Source of the DNA: an uncultured Oscillospiraceae bacterium
Lineage (GTDB): Bacteria > Bacillota > Clostridia > Oscillospirales > Ruminococcaceae
Reading direction: 5' to 3'
NCBI GenBank assembly: GCA_910589145.1
Contig: CAJUSD010000003.1
Coordinates: 111,788-175,787 of the forward strand
DNA: 64,000 nucleotides
The position numbers were made by a program, and so were the translations under genes. Positions 49,307-57,825 of the stretch are shown here, one piece after another; position 1 is the first letter of the stretch; each line of letters opens with the position of its first letter. The notes below the pieces were generated by a model that did no database searches, was not told where the DNA came from, and saw only the letters and a list, made by a program, of their open reading frames with translations.

Positions 49307-49759
49307 ATGACAGACGCTCTCCCAAAGGTGGAGGTTTTTACAGATGGAGCCTGTTCTGGGAATCCGGGCCCTGGCGGTTATGGAGTGGTTCTGCGGTTTA
49401 ATGGAAAGGAAAAGGAATTAATGGGCGGTGCATCGGATACCACCAATAACCGTATGGAGCTAACCGCTGCAATTGAAGGATTGGCGGCACTTAAACGTCC
49501 CTGCCAGGTAACCCTTTACAGCGATTCCAAATATCTGATTGATTCTATTGAAAAAAAATGGGTTTATAATTGGCAAAAAAAAGGGTGGGTTCGCGCCAAA
49601 AACGAGCCTGTTCCGAATACTGATTTATGGAAAAAACTTTTGGAACTTTTGGAACAACATCAAGTAACATTTTGTTGGGTAAAAGGCCATGCAGGGCACC
49701 CGGAAAATGAACGCTGCGATCAAATGGCTGTCTCCCAAACCGAAAAATATCGGCGGTAA
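49307..49759 (+). CDS. rnhA: Ribonuclease H (type 1)
   Basis: A 150-residue RNase HI. Catalytic residues are in order: Asp in VFTDGACSGNPGPGGYG, Glu in NRMELTAAIEGLAAL, Asp in TLYSDSKYLIDSI, and the His/Asp of WVKGHAGHPENERCDQMA. The basic WQKKGW substrate-binding loop is present. It degrades the RNA of RNA-DNA hybrids. Start 49307 is favoured with GAGG 9 bases upstream; the in-frame ATG at 49292 includes that site. Same strand as the neighbours but with a promoter for nifS just downstream. Confidence 0.96.
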   Translation: MTDALPKVEVFTDGACSGNPGPGGYGVVLRFNGKEKELMGGASDTTNNRMELTAAIEGLAALKRPCQVTLYSDSKYLIDSIEKKWVYNWQKKGWVRAKNEPVPNTDLWKKLLELLEQHQVTFCWVKGHAGHPENERCDQMAVSQTEKYRR

Positions 49760-49801
49760 ATGGATATATGTGGGGATTCCTATTATTTTTATAGAAGGCT
49801 C

Positions 49802-49829
49802 TTGAATTTCTACCAATTTAGTATATAAT
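49802..49829 (+). promoter_or_regulatory. Promoter of nifS-nifU
   Basis: TTGAAT (49802-49807), 16 bases, TATAAT (49824-49829). Confidence 0.65.
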
Positions 49830-49902
49830 AGAAACAAAGCCAAATACTCCATTATTGGAATGGATTAGGATAAAAAGATTTAGAAAGGTATGGTAGAATT
49901 CT

Positions 49903-51087
49903 ATGGAAAGATTTGTATATGCGGATAATGCGGCAACTACCCGGATATCAGAGCCGGTTTTCCAGGCAATGATACCTTTTTTAACTGAAAAATACGGCAA
50001 TGCATCCAGTCTTTATGGGCTGGGAAGGGATTCCCGCAGAGCTCTTGAAGCTGCCCGCGAAAAAACTGCCAAAGCTTTGGGCGCTGAATCAAGAGAGATA
50101 TATTTTACTTCCTGTGGGTCAGAATCAGATAACTGGGCAATTAAAAGCGCTGCACTTTCTATGGCCCCAAAAGGGAAAAAACATATTGTTACAACCGTTT
50201 TTGAACATCATGCGGTGTTGCATACCTGCCAGGCTTTAGAACGCCAGGGGTTTGAAGTTGATTATTTGCCTATAGAGCCAAACGGCATTGTTTCTTTGGA
50301 AAGGCTGTGCAAGGCAATCCGCCCTGATACTGCCCTCGTTTCCATTATGTATGCTAATAACGAGATCGGCACCATTCAGCCTATCCCAGAGATTGGACAG
50401 ATTTGTAAGGATAAAGATGTTATCTTCCATACTGATGCAGTTCAGGCTGTGGGGGCAATTCCTATTCATGTTAAAGAACAAAATATTGACATGCTCTCCC
50501 TTTCGGCCCATAAGTTCCATGGCCCCAAAGGGGTAGGAGCTCTTTATATCCGCAAAGGTTTGTCAATTCCTAATTTTATAGACGGAGGCGGACAGGAAAG
50601 AGGAAGACGTGCCGGAACAGAAAACAACGCTTATATTGTTGGGCTTGGTGTTGCAATTGAATTGGCTTGCTCTGCGATTGAGGAGAAAAATGCTAGAATT
50701 TCTACTATGAGGGACAAGCTGATTTCTGAACTTCTGAAAATCCCATATACCCGTTTAAATGGAGATCCCATTAAACGCCTGCCTGGTAATGTAAATATTT
50801 CCTTTGAAGGGATTGAGGGAGAATCACTTCTTTTAATGCTTGACAGCAAAGGGATTTGTGGATCTTCCGGATCAGCCTGTACCTCCGGTTCTTTGGATCC
50901 AAGCCATGTCTTACTCTCAATTGGCCTAAAGCATGAGGCTGCCCACGGTTCGTTAAGGCTTTCATTAAGTGACCTTAACACAGAAGAAGATATAAATTAT
51001 ATTTTGGAGCAGCTTCCCCCAATTGTACAAAAGCTGCGCAATATGTCCCCCATTTGGGAGAAAATTCAGAAAGAAGAAAGGAATTAA
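49903..51087 (+). CDS. nifS: Cysteine desulfurase (NifS/IscS type)
   Basis: A 394-residue PLP enzyme. YADNAATTRISEPVFQAM opens the protein; the PLP Lys is in SLSAHKFHGPKGVGALY; the active-site Cys is in GICGSSGSACTSGSLDPSHVL, on a short loop as in NifS/IscS rather than SufS. It draws sulfur from cysteine and passes it to the scaffold encoded immediately downstream. No IscR-like regulator is adjacent, as is common for the NifS-NifU pair of Clostridia. A weak GAAAGG precedes ATG 49903. Confidence 0.95.
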   Translation: MERFVYADNAATTRISEPVFQAMIPFLTEKYGNASSLYGLGRDSRRALEAAREKTAKALGAESREIYFTSCGSESDNWAIKSAALSMAPKGKKHIVTTVFEHHAVLHTCQALERQGFEVDYLPIEPNGIVSLERLCKAIRPDTALVSIMYANNEIGTIQPIPEIGQICKDKDVIFHTDAVQAVGAIPIHVKEQNIDMLSLSAHKFHGPKGVGALYIRKGLSIPNFIDGGGQERGRRAGTENNAYIVGLGVAIELACSAIEEKNARISTMRDKLISELLKIPYTRLNGDPIKRLPGNVNISFEGIEGESLLLMLDSKGICGSSGSACTSGSLDPSHVLLSIGLKHEAAHGSLRLSLSDLNTEEDINYILEQLPPIVQKLRNMSPIWEKIQKEERN

Positions 51088-51092
51088 TAACA

Positions 51093-51521
51093 ATGCTATA
51101 TTCCGAAAAAGTGATGGATCATTTTACAAACCCCCGCAATGTTGGTGAAATATCGGATGCAGATGGTGTAGGCGAAGTTGGCAATGCCAAATGTGGTGAT
51201 ATTATGCGGATGTACCTTAAAATAGAGGATGGCAATATTAAAGATGTAAAGTTTAAAACCTTTGGCTGTGGTGCAGCAATTGCAACCAGTTCTATGGCAA
51301 CTGAACTAATTAAAGGAAAGAGTATTGAAGAAGCCCTCAAACTGACTAATTCGGCTGTTGTGGAAGCGTTAGAGGGATTGCCGCCTGTAAAAATCCATTG
51401 TTCCGTGTTGGCGGAACAGGCTGTAAAATCTGCTTTATCTGATTACTACACTCGTCTTGGTATTGATCCAAAGCCGATTGTTGGTGAAATAGGTGATTGC
51501 GAGGACTGTCATTCATTTTAA
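51093..51521 (+). CDS. nifU: Fe-S cluster assembly scaffold (NifU N-terminal/IscU type)
   Basis: A 142-residue scaffold, the length of IscU rather than three-domain NifU. Cluster ligands are the Cys in GNAKCGDIM, the Cys in TFGCGAAIATSSM and the one in KIHCSVLAEQAV. It builds Fe-S clusters with sulfur from the desulfurase encoded 5 bases upstream. The C-terminus carries an extra Cys pair (GDCEDCHSF). Start 51093 has AAAGGA upstream and matches the family start MLYSEKVMDHF; the longer frame to 51054 overlaps nifS. A strong terminator follows. Confidence 0.96.
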   Translation: MLYSEKVMDHFTNPRNVGEISDADGVGEVGNAKCGDIMRMYLKIEDGNIKDVKFKTFGCGAAIATSSMATELIKGKSIEEALKLTNSAVVEALEGLPPVKIHCSVLAEQAVKSALSDYYTRLGIDPKPIVGEIGDCEDCHSF

Positions 51522-51527
51522 AGAGAG

Positions 51528-51557
51528 CCGCCGATTTATACAAGTCGGCGGTTTTTT
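51528..51557 (+). terminator. Rho-independent terminator of nifS-nifU
   Basis: CCGCCGATTT / AAGTCGGCGG (one G-T pair), 4-base loop, six T. Confidence 0.92.
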
Positions 51558-51626
51558 GCTACTATTATACACATTGACCTAGTAATTAAAATATGGTATT
51601 ATTAAAATTAAAGGAGGAGGATCGAA

Positions 51627-52136
51627 TTGAGTAATGATGAGAAAATTTTACAATATTTAGTAACTATTCAACAGAGCATTGTTGGAATCCAAGCAGATGT
51701 TGCTGATTTGAAATCAGATGTTGCGGGACTCAAGACAGATGTTGCTGGCTTAAAGGCAGACGTTGCCGTTTTAAAGACAGACGTTGCGGGACTCAAGACA
51801 GATGTCGCTGTTTTAAAAACAGATGTCGCTGTTTTAAAAACAGATGTCGCTGATTTAAAAACAGATGTCGCTAATTTAAAAACAGATGTCGCTGATTTAA
51901 AAACAGATGTTGCTGATTTAAAAGAAAGGGTTACTAAACTGGAAGATGAATCCCAATTTATCAAAGGTGTGGTTATCAAAATTGAAACTGAGCATGGCAG
52001 AAAGTTAAATGCCTTTTATGATGGATACAAAGCTAATTTTGAACTCATTAGCCGCTTTGATCCCCGTGTTACAAAATTAGAACGAGATGTCGAAAAGCAT
52101 ACCTTCCAAATCCAATACTTAGAAGAAGCAAAATAA
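51627..52136 (+). CDS. Coiled-coil protein with eleven heptad repeats
   Basis: A 169-residue protein starting at TTG 51627 behind AGGAGGAGGA. Residues ~24-100 are eleven seven-residue units of the form D-V-A-x-L-K-T, an ideal parallel coiled coil, followed by a conventional coiled coil (ERVTKLEDESQFIKGVVIKIE) and a helical C-terminus ending EKHTFQIQYLEEAK. No signal or membrane segment. The heptads are encoded by a 21-base tandem repeat, so length is expected to vary between strains. Similar proteins in Firmicutes are of unknown function; structural spacer or scaffold roles are guesses. Monocistronic. Confidence 0.85.
   Translation: MSNDEKILQYLVTIQQSIVGIQADVADLKSDVAGLKTDVAGLKADVAVLKTDVAGLKTDVAVLKTDVAVLKTDVADLKTDVANLKTDVADLKTDVADLKERVTKLEDESQFIKGVVIKIETEHGRKLNAFYDGYKANFELISRFDPRVTKLERDVEKHTFQIQYLEEAK
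51696..51926 (+). repeat. 21-bp tandem repeat, 11 units, in frame
   Basis: Units of the type GATGTCGCTGTTTTAAAAAC and A. Two adjacent units are identical and their neighbours differ at one or two bases, so the array has expanded recently by slippage. Always a multiple of 3, so the reading frame is kept. Confidence 0.95.
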
Positions 52137-52142
52137 AAATTT

Positions 52143-52168
52143 CCGCCCTGCATCAAACTGCAGGGCGG
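52143..52168 (-). terminator. Terminator of the TPM-domain gene
   Basis: CCGCCCTGCA / TGCAGGGCGG perfect stem with a 6-base loop; leftward it is followed by AAATTTTTATTTT. Confidence 0.85.
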
Positions 52169-52186
52169 CTATATTCAGCAGATAAC

Positions 52187-53071
52187 CTATTTTCTTCCTA
52201 TTCCACCACCTCTGGAGCTGCCTCCGCCGCCGGATCTTCCTCCTCCAGAGGAACGACCTCCTCCTGAAAATCCGCCGAATCCACCCCCTGAATGCGGTGG
52301 GCGTGGACCGCCAAATCCACCTGGCCATCCAGGACCTCCCGGATTACGGGGTCTGGCTGGGCCATGAATTGGCGGAGGAGGGGGCGGCATATTTCTCCAT
52401 ATACTACGGGGACGTGGAGGAACATAAGATCGGAAAAATCCTCCAAACACGCTCATTAATACAATGGCAATAATAATTAAAGTTAAGAAAGAGGAATCTC
52501 CAACACTTTCTGGTCTTTCCTCCGGGGCATGGACATTAGATGAAAGGGAAACCTTATAATATTCAGCCATCTTTGCGGCAATCGCATCAACTGTATCAGA
52601 AACTGCCTGGTTATAATCGCCTTTACTAAACGGAGGCTCCAGACACTGATCCCGGACAGCCGTCAAATAGTTTGTACTTAGAATGCTCTCTGATCCCCTG
52701 CCAAGGGTGATACGGTAATCATCTTCTCCAATCGCTAACAACAAAAGTACGCCATTGTTTTTCTCACTGGAACCTATCTCCCATTCATTAAAAAGGTTAT
52801 AGCCATAATCTTCTATACTCATCCCGTCGAGAAAGTCCCGCGTTACTACTACAACCTGAGAACCTGTCTGGCTGTACAGAGAATCATTTATTTCTATAAT
52901 GTGCTGCTTGGTTTCGCTTGAAAGAACTTCTGCATAATCATTCACATAAAAATCCGCAGTAGGTTCAGGAAAATTTACAGCATATACAGATGGTACTGCT
53001 GCAAATATCAAAATCCAAATCAAAAACCAGATAAAATATATACCATATTTCTTTTTCAGCTTTATACTCAA
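52187..53071 (-). CDS. TPM domain protein (YgcG family), membrane anchored, Gly-rich C-terminus
   Basis: 294 residues. A signal peptide/anchor (YGIYFIWFLIWILIFAAVPSVYA) is followed by a TPM domain (~35-180: FYVNDYAEVLSSETKQHI, TGSQVVVVTRDFLDG, LFNEWEIGSSEKNNGVLLLLAI). A membrane helix comes next (FLTLIIIAIVLMSVFGGFF), then a Pro-rich stretch and a Gly/Ser/Arg-rich tail ending SSRGGGIGRK. The layout is that of YgcG-like proteins: an external TPM domain and a cytosolic low-complexity tail. TPM proteins have been linked to photosystem repair in plants and to envelope processes in bacteria; the role here is unknown. Monocistronic with its own terminator. Confidence 0.9.
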   Translation of the reverse strand: MSIKLKKKYGIYFIWFLIWILIFAAVPSVYAVNFPEPTADFYVNDYAEVLSSETKQHIIEINDSLYSQTGSQVVVVTRDFLDGMSIEDYGYNLFNEWEIGSSEKNNGVLLLLAIGEDDYRITLGRGSESILSTNYLTAVRDQCLEPPFSKGDYNQAVSDTVDAIAAKMAEYYKVSLSSNVHAPEERPESVGDSSFLTLIIIAIVLMSVFGGFFRSYVPPRPRSIWRNMPPPPPPIHGPARPRNPGGPGWPGGFGGPRPPHSGGGFGGFSGGGRSSGGGRSGGGGSSRGGGIGRK

Positions 53072-53284
53072 TGTAACCTCCTAAATCATATCCCTACAAA
53101 GTTAGAATGGAGTATTTTCTATCTGATATAATTGTATCGGATAATACCAAAAAAATCAAGGGATGGAATGTAAATACTATTGTTTCTGTACTCCTTTTCA
53201 GAATAAAATAACCTTACATCCTCCCTCTTTATTAAATTGATGTTATTTCATAAACGAATTTCTGCAATACTAATATTAGGATAC

Positions 53285-53325
53285 AGCAGCCAGTTCCAGT
53301 CACACATTCACTGGAACTGGCTGCT
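53285..53325 (-). terminator. Perfect 16-bp hairpin after the IlvD-like gene
   Basis: AGCAGCCAGTTCCAGT and its exact complement with a 9-base loop, starting right at the stop codon. T-tract weak. Confidence 0.7.
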
Positions 53326-55098
53326 TCATTCATACATCTTGTCTGCTTTCAATTCTGGATATTCCAGATATGCGCCTTTCATTGGAGAAGCTGCCAGCTC
53401 TGAAAATAACCGCAATACGCCTTTGGGATATTTAGCGGGTTTGGGCTTCCATCTTTTTTGCCTTTCCCTTAGTATCCCGCTTATTTCTTCTGGTGTTCTT
53501 TGTACTCCTTTTGTTCCCACAATATCCAAAACTCTTTCTTTCACATCCAGCCGAATCAAGTCCCCATCTTCTACTAGAGCAATAGGACCTCCCGCCTGGG
53601 CTTCCGGGCTGCAATGACCAATTACCGGGCCGGTAGAAGCACCTGAAAACCTTCCGTCAGTAATCAATGCAATACTTCTCCCCAACTCTTTATCGGAAGA
53701 TATAGCCTCTGAAGTATAAAACATCTCCGGCATACCAGAACCCTTTGGTCCTTCATAGCGAATCAAAACAGCGTCTCCGGGTTTCACTTTATGATGCAAA
53801 ACAGCATCAATACACTCTTCTTCACTGTCAAAGGGACGCGCATTTAGAACAGCGGAAAACATCTCCTTAGGACAGGCAGTATGTTTAATAACAGCACCTT
53901 CCGGGGCAAGGTTTCCTTTGAGAACTGCTATTGACCCATCTGTTCCAATTGCCTGGCAATAGGGACGTATAATATCATTACGTGTAAGATTTAAATTATA
54001 TTTTTTATTGGCCTTTTCCAGCCAAGTCTGACATTGTTCATAAAATCCGCTTTGTTTCAGTTCTTCGAGATTCTCTCCCAAAGTCTTACCAGTAACAGTC
54101 ATTACACCCAGATGGAGCTCCTCTTTTATTTCCTCCATAATGGCGGGTACACCGCCAGCATAATAGAAAAATTCAGCTGGCCAGCGTCCGGCGGGACGGA
54201 TATCCAACAGGTAACGGGCTCCCCGATGGAGCCGGTCAAAGGTATCCCCTGTAAGTTCAATCCCAAATTCATGGGCAATAGCAGGGATATGAAGCAGACA
54301 ATTTGTAGAACCGGAAACAGCGGCATGAACCAATATCGCATTCTCAAAACTTTTCATAGAAACAATATCACTTGGTTTCATATTGTCCATAAAAGCCAGC
54401 TTAACAGCTAATTTCCCAGCTTTTCTGGCATACTCCAGCAGATCGGGGCTGGCAGCGGGAAGCAGGGCACTTCCCGGAAGAGCAAGGCCTAAAGCCTCGG
54501 CCATAATCTGCATAGTAGAGGCTGTTCCAATAAAGGAACAAGCCCCGCAGCTTGGGCAGGCATTTTGTTTTGCCCAATTCAATTTTTCTTCGCTGATCTC
54601 CCCCCGCTCAAATTTGGCGGAATACATTCCAAGCTGCTCTAAAGTCAATAAATCTGGACCTGCTGCCATTGTTCCCCCAGTGACAACAACAGAGGGAATA
54701 TTTACCCGTGCTAATCCCATTAGATTTCCGGGCAGCCCTTTATCACAGCTGGCTATATATACTCCAGAGTCAAAGGGAGTAGCATTAGCCTGAATTTCAA
54801 TCATATTGGCAATCATTTCCCGACTGGCTAGGGAAAAATTAATGCCATCTGTACCCTGGCTTTCGCCGTCGCACATATCGGTACAAAAATATCTTGCTCC
54901 ATAACCGCCTTCTTCAGCAATTCCCTTTCGAACGGCTTCCACTAAACGATCCAGGTGGCCGGAACCGGGATGGCTGTCGCCAAACGTACTTTCAATGAAA
55001 ATCTGGGGTTTGAAAAGATCCTCCGGCTTCCAGCCAGTTCCCAGACGGAGGGGATCCAATTCAGGTGAATTTTGCCGCATCTTCTGGCTTGTCAACAT
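53326..55098 (-). CDS. IlvD/Edd family dehydratase, divergent
   Basis: A 590-residue member of the IlvD/Edd superfamily. Fe-S ligand candidates are in YFCTDMCDG, ASCDKGLPGNLMG and NACPSCGACSFIGTASTM; the C-terminal half has SGSTNCLLHIPAIAHE, IRPYCQAIGTDGS, RYEGPKGSGMPEM and TDGRFSGASTGPVIGH. The N-terminus lacks the usual RAxxRxLLxAxG of ordinary IlvD and starts instead with GTGWKPEDLFKPQIFIEST; CDKGLPG rather than CDKITPG recalls sugar-acid dehydratases. leuB is two genes upstream, hinting at branched-chain synthesis (dihydroxy-acid to 2-keto acid), but a sugar-acid substrate is possible. ATG 55098 has AAAGGA at a long 12-base spacing. Confidence 0.88.
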   Translation of the reverse strand: MLTSQKMRQNSPELDPLRLGTGWKPEDLFKPQIFIESTFGDSHPGSGHLDRLVEAVRKGIAEEGGYGARYFCTDMCDGESQGTDGINFSLASREMIANMIEIQANATPFDSGVYIASCDKGLPGNLMGLARVNIPSVVVTGGTMAAGPDLLTLEQLGMYSAKFERGEISEEKLNWAKQNACPSCGACSFIGTASTMQIMAEALGLALPGSALLPAASPDLLEYARKAGKLAVKLAFMDNMKPSDIVSMKSFENAILVHAAVSGSTNCLLHIPAIAHEFGIELTGDTFDRLHRGARYLLDIRPAGRWPAEFFYYAGGVPAIMEEIKEELHLGVMTVTGKTLGENLEELKQSGFYEQCQTWLEKANKKYNLNLTRNDIIRPYCQAIGTDGSIAVLKGNLAPEGAVIKHTACPKEMFSAVLNARPFDSEEECIDAVLHHKVKPGDAVLIRYEGPKGSGMPEMFYTSEAISSDKELGRSIALITDGRFSGASTGPVIGHCSPEAQAGGPIALVEDGDLIRLDVKERVLDIVGTKGVQRTPEEISGILRERQKRWKPKPAKYPKGVLRLFSELAASPMKGAYLEYPELKADKMYE

Positions 55099-55190
55099 GA
55101 GTAATGTCGTTCCTTTCTCACGATGTAGCTGTAATCTTAATCTCTGCCTAACCTGCATGAAAGCGCGGTCATGGTTCCTTTAAAAAAAGA

Positions 55191-56153
55191 CTATTTCTGC
55201 CGCATCTGTTCCTGCAAATCTGAAAAAGCATACTCCTTTGTTTTTCCATCGTCCTCCAAAGGCTCTGCTTCAGGCTCAGGCTCTAACTCCACCTCTGGCT
55301 GTAAAGGGATATCCCCCATTTGAATTCTTTGAAAAGATTCTATCACATATCTCGCATAAATTGCCATAGATGCATAATAAAAGGGCATTACATACAACAT
55401 GGGCAATACTAGGATAGAAAGTATCTGCCAACCAAGAAAAGACAATTTCAGGGAAAAAGATTCCCACTTATGTCCCTTCATCATTTTGACAGAAGTCGAA
55501 ACAATGCGCAGAACAGGGGTTTGGGGCCTATCAGCGAGCAGATAGTAAACAAGGTAATATCTCTGCAAAAATATCACAAGCGCAAATATAGCAACTGAAA
55601 AGAGAATCCAGCTTGCCACAGAACCCAGGTCAATAAGCATAATAGAAAAAGGGAGAGAGTCATTCTTTCCAGCCCATTGAAAGAAAGAGGCCAAACATGC
55701 TGGAGGGATAAGGAAAAGCATCCCCCACAATACGGAACGAAATCCGAGAAGGAAAGCGGCTCCAAGGATGCGAAGATACCTCTTTCCAGAAGTAAAAGGG
55801 ATAAATAGCCCTTCAAATCCCAAGGGGGCATCAGCGGAACCGGCGGAAAGCCTGAAATACCAGCCGGCGGAACCAGCCGTTAAAGGCGCCCCTAAAAGGA
55901 AAAGAAGAAGGGAGCTGAAACCGGTACATAAAACAGACCATAAATCTATACTCAATTCATCATCCAAGTAAAAATCAGGAGTGTTTAAAACGTCCTGAAA
56001 ACCCGAAAGTCCAAGGAGAAAATAAAGGGCTTGCTCCAGAGCGGAAATGAGTAAATAGACGCCTATTATTGTAAAAAAAATAGCGATTGCCTGCCCCCAG
56101 CATCCTTTAAGAGACGCTCGGGCGTTTTTTTTAATTTGACGGTGAAACTCCAT
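55191..56153 (-). CDS. DUF975 family membrane protein
   Basis: A 320-residue protein with about six membrane helices. It opens with the family-typical amphipathic start RQIKKNARASLKGCWGQAIAIFF; large hydrophobic segments follow, with PLTAGSAGWYFRLSAG and RYYLVYYLLADRP characteristic of DUF975. The C-terminal ~45 residues are Glu/Pro-rich and cytosolic (PEVELEPEPEAEPLEDD). Function unknown; relatives often sit in envelope-related clusters. Start 56153 has AGGAGG 10 bases upstream. It lies between the leuB and IlvD-like genes on the same strand, with ~90-base gaps, so co-transcription is possible but not evident. Confidence 0.87.
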   Translation of the reverse strand: MEFHRQIKKNARASLKGCWGQAIAIFFTIIGVYLLISALEQALYFLLGLSGFQDVLNTPDFYLDDELSIDLWSVLCTGFSSLLLFLLGAPLTAGSAGWYFRLSAGSADAPLGFEGLFIPFTSGKRYLRILGAAFLLGFRSVLWGMLFLIPPACLASFFQWAGKNDSLPFSIMLIDLGSVASWILFSVAIFALVIFLQRYYLVYYLLADRPQTPVLRIVSTSVKMMKGHKWESFSLKLSFLGWQILSILVLPMLYVMPFYYASMAIYARYVIESFQRIQMGDIPLQPEVELEPEPEAEPLEDDGKTKEYAFSDLQEQMRQK

Positions 56154-56342
56154 AACGGATATACCTCCTGTGCGCCTATGCGCGGAAACATACAATTAGG
56201 GGAATTGAGAGAAGACTTTCCATAAAAGCACATAGGGCGCTTGTTTCTTATACGTTCCTCTTTTAGAAATGCCTGTTTTCAGCATACCCTATTATTGTCA
56301 CAAAAGTGTATCATAAATGCAAATTTTATGCAATGATAAAAT

Positions 56343-57461
56343 TTATTCTTCTTTTGGTGTGTTTGCTCCTCCTAAAACGACACTAGGAAGAATCTCCTGA
56401 AGCTGTCTAACTACAAAATCCCCCATTTCCTCCGTTCCTGTTGTCTCCATTTGCGGTGTGGCTATATCTGCGGTACGATGATGCTTTAAGGTTTCCATAA
56501 CCGCCCATTGAACTGCTTTTGAAGCCAATTCCATCGAATATGTGTGATAAAGCATCATAGCAACTGAAAGAATCGCCCCTATGGGATTGGCTTTATTCAT
56601 ACCTGCCAATTTGGGTGCAGAACCATGGGCCGCCTCATATATGCCATTGGATGTATATCCAAGGCTTGCTGAAGATGCTAAACCAACTGACCCTGTCAGC
56701 GCTGCTGCTTCCTCTGATAAAAGATCTCCAAACAGATTTGACGTTAGTATAACGTCAAATTGTTTTGGATTGCGGATCAGTTCCATTGACGCATGGTCGG
56801 CGTATATGTGCCGAAGGGAAACCTCTGGAAACTGTGAAGCTAACTGATCGACAACCTCCCGCCATAAGCGTGATGTTTCCATCATATTGGCCTTATCAAT
56901 AGATACAACTTCTTTTCTCCGTTTTTCTGCCATCTGAAAGGCAAATCGAGCAATCCTCTCAATTTCCTTTTCCGAATAGGACTCTATATCGTATGCGCTG
57001 CGAACATTTGAATCCTCACGAACGCCTTTATCTCCAAAATATATTCCCCCGGAAAGCTCCCGAACGACCAGCAAATCAAAATCCCCTTTTTTGGACAGGG
57101 GCGCGATATCGCTTAAAATTGGGTAACTGACAGCAGGACGCAGATTAACATACATCCCCATTTTTGCCCGCAGAGAATATAAACCGCTTTCAGGACGCAT
57201 AGCTAAAGGCTGGTCGTCCCAGCGGGGATCGCCTACCGCGCCAAGTAAAATTGCATCCGCCGCCCGACAGCGGGTTAAGGTGCTCATAGGAAGCGATATC
57301 CCCTCTTTTTCCAACGCCGCGCCGCCTATCAATGCTTCTTCCAATTCTAAAGGGATTTTGTAGTATTCCGCTATTGTCTTTACTACTTTGACTGCCTGCC
57401 TAGTTATTTCCGGGCCTATGCCGTCACCGGGTAGAACACATATTTTCCATTGTTTTCCCAT
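56343..57461 (-). CDS. leuB: 3-isopropylmalate dehydrogenase
   Basis: A 372-residue decarboxylating dehydrogenase. Signatures: VLPGDGIGPEITRQAV, the substrate loop GLYSLRAKMGMYVNLRP, RELSGGIYFG, SIDKANMMETSRLWREVV, and NLFGDLLSEEAAALTGSVGLASSA with the metal-binding Asp, then EAAHGSAPKLAGMNKANP. The ELSGGIYFG form separates it from isocitrate dehydrogenase. It makes the leucine precursor 2-ketoisocaproate. Start 57461 has GAGG ~11 bases upstream; the ATG at 57494 has no ribosome site. leuA, leuC and leuD are not in the window, and no T-box leader is visible upstream. Confidence 0.95.
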   Translation of the reverse strand: MGKQWKICVLPGDGIGPEITRQAVKVVKTIAEYYKIPLELEEALIGGAALEKEGISLPMSTLTRCRAADAILLGAVGDPRWDDQPLAMRPESGLYSLRAKMGMYVNLRPAVSYPILSDIAPLSKKGDFDLLVVRELSGGIYFGDKGVREDSNVRSAYDIESYSEKEIERIARFAFQMAEKRRKEVVSIDKANMMETSRLWREVVDQLASQFPEVSLRHIYADHASMELIRNPKQFDVILTSNLFGDLLSEEAAALTGSVGLASSASLGYTSNGIYEAAHGSAPKLAGMNKANPIGAILSVAMMLYHTYSMELASKAVQWAVMETLKHHRTADIATPQMETTGTEEMGDFVVRQLQEILPSVVLGGANTPKEE

Positions 57462-57639
57462 GCCCTCTTTCACCTCAAAATCTTTATTTTTCATGTGGGT
57501 TTGGTTGGATAAACCTTTCCGGTTTCTTCCTGCATCCGTAGAATATTAAGACGTTGTGCCTGACACCAGAAACTAAACTTTTACGTTCTTTTTAACTGTG
57601 TGGCAACATCCTCGAATTTACATTTGCAAACTCAAAAAG

Positions 57640-57800
57640 CCCTTTTATGATGTTTTGTAGAAACTTGACCGATTCTTCCACCGTAGTATATTGCATCGGA
57701 CGGGTTCCGCTTAACAAAACTGGACTTGAACCCATTTTAATCCGTTTCAGGCTGGATTCGTCTAGGGCTGTACCCGCATATCTGCTTTTCCGCTTCCCTT
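57640..57800 (+). repeat. Interspersed repeat class F, copy F5
   Basis: AACCCATTTTAATCCGTTTC, GGCTG..., GGGCTGTACCCGCATATC and TGCTTTTCC align with the 3' parts of F1-F4. It lies in the 364-base gap between the leuB and histidine-phosphatase-like genes; the short frames on either strand here are explained by the repeat. Confidence 0.5.
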
Positions 57801-57825
57801 ACATGAACATTTCTCTTTTTATGGA

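Noticed and set aside
51696..51926. CRISPR-like array
   Set aside because: Repeats are contiguous 21-mers without spacers, in frame, and encode heptads of a coiled coil.
57462..57640. T-box leader for leuB
   Set aside because: No AGGGTGGTACCGCG-type motif or specifier-loop arrangement could be found upstream of the start.
57592..57735. Possible 47-codon leftward gene (MGSSPVLLSGTRP...) between leuB and the phosphatase-like gene
   Set aside because: No ribosome site, and the sequence aligns with class F repeats on the other strand, which explains the open frame.
57715..57740. tRNA-like T-arm (GGGTTCAAGTCC on the minus strand)
   Set aside because: The flanking stem is too short, no acceptor stem or anticodon arm can be formed around it, and it lies in a class F repeat.
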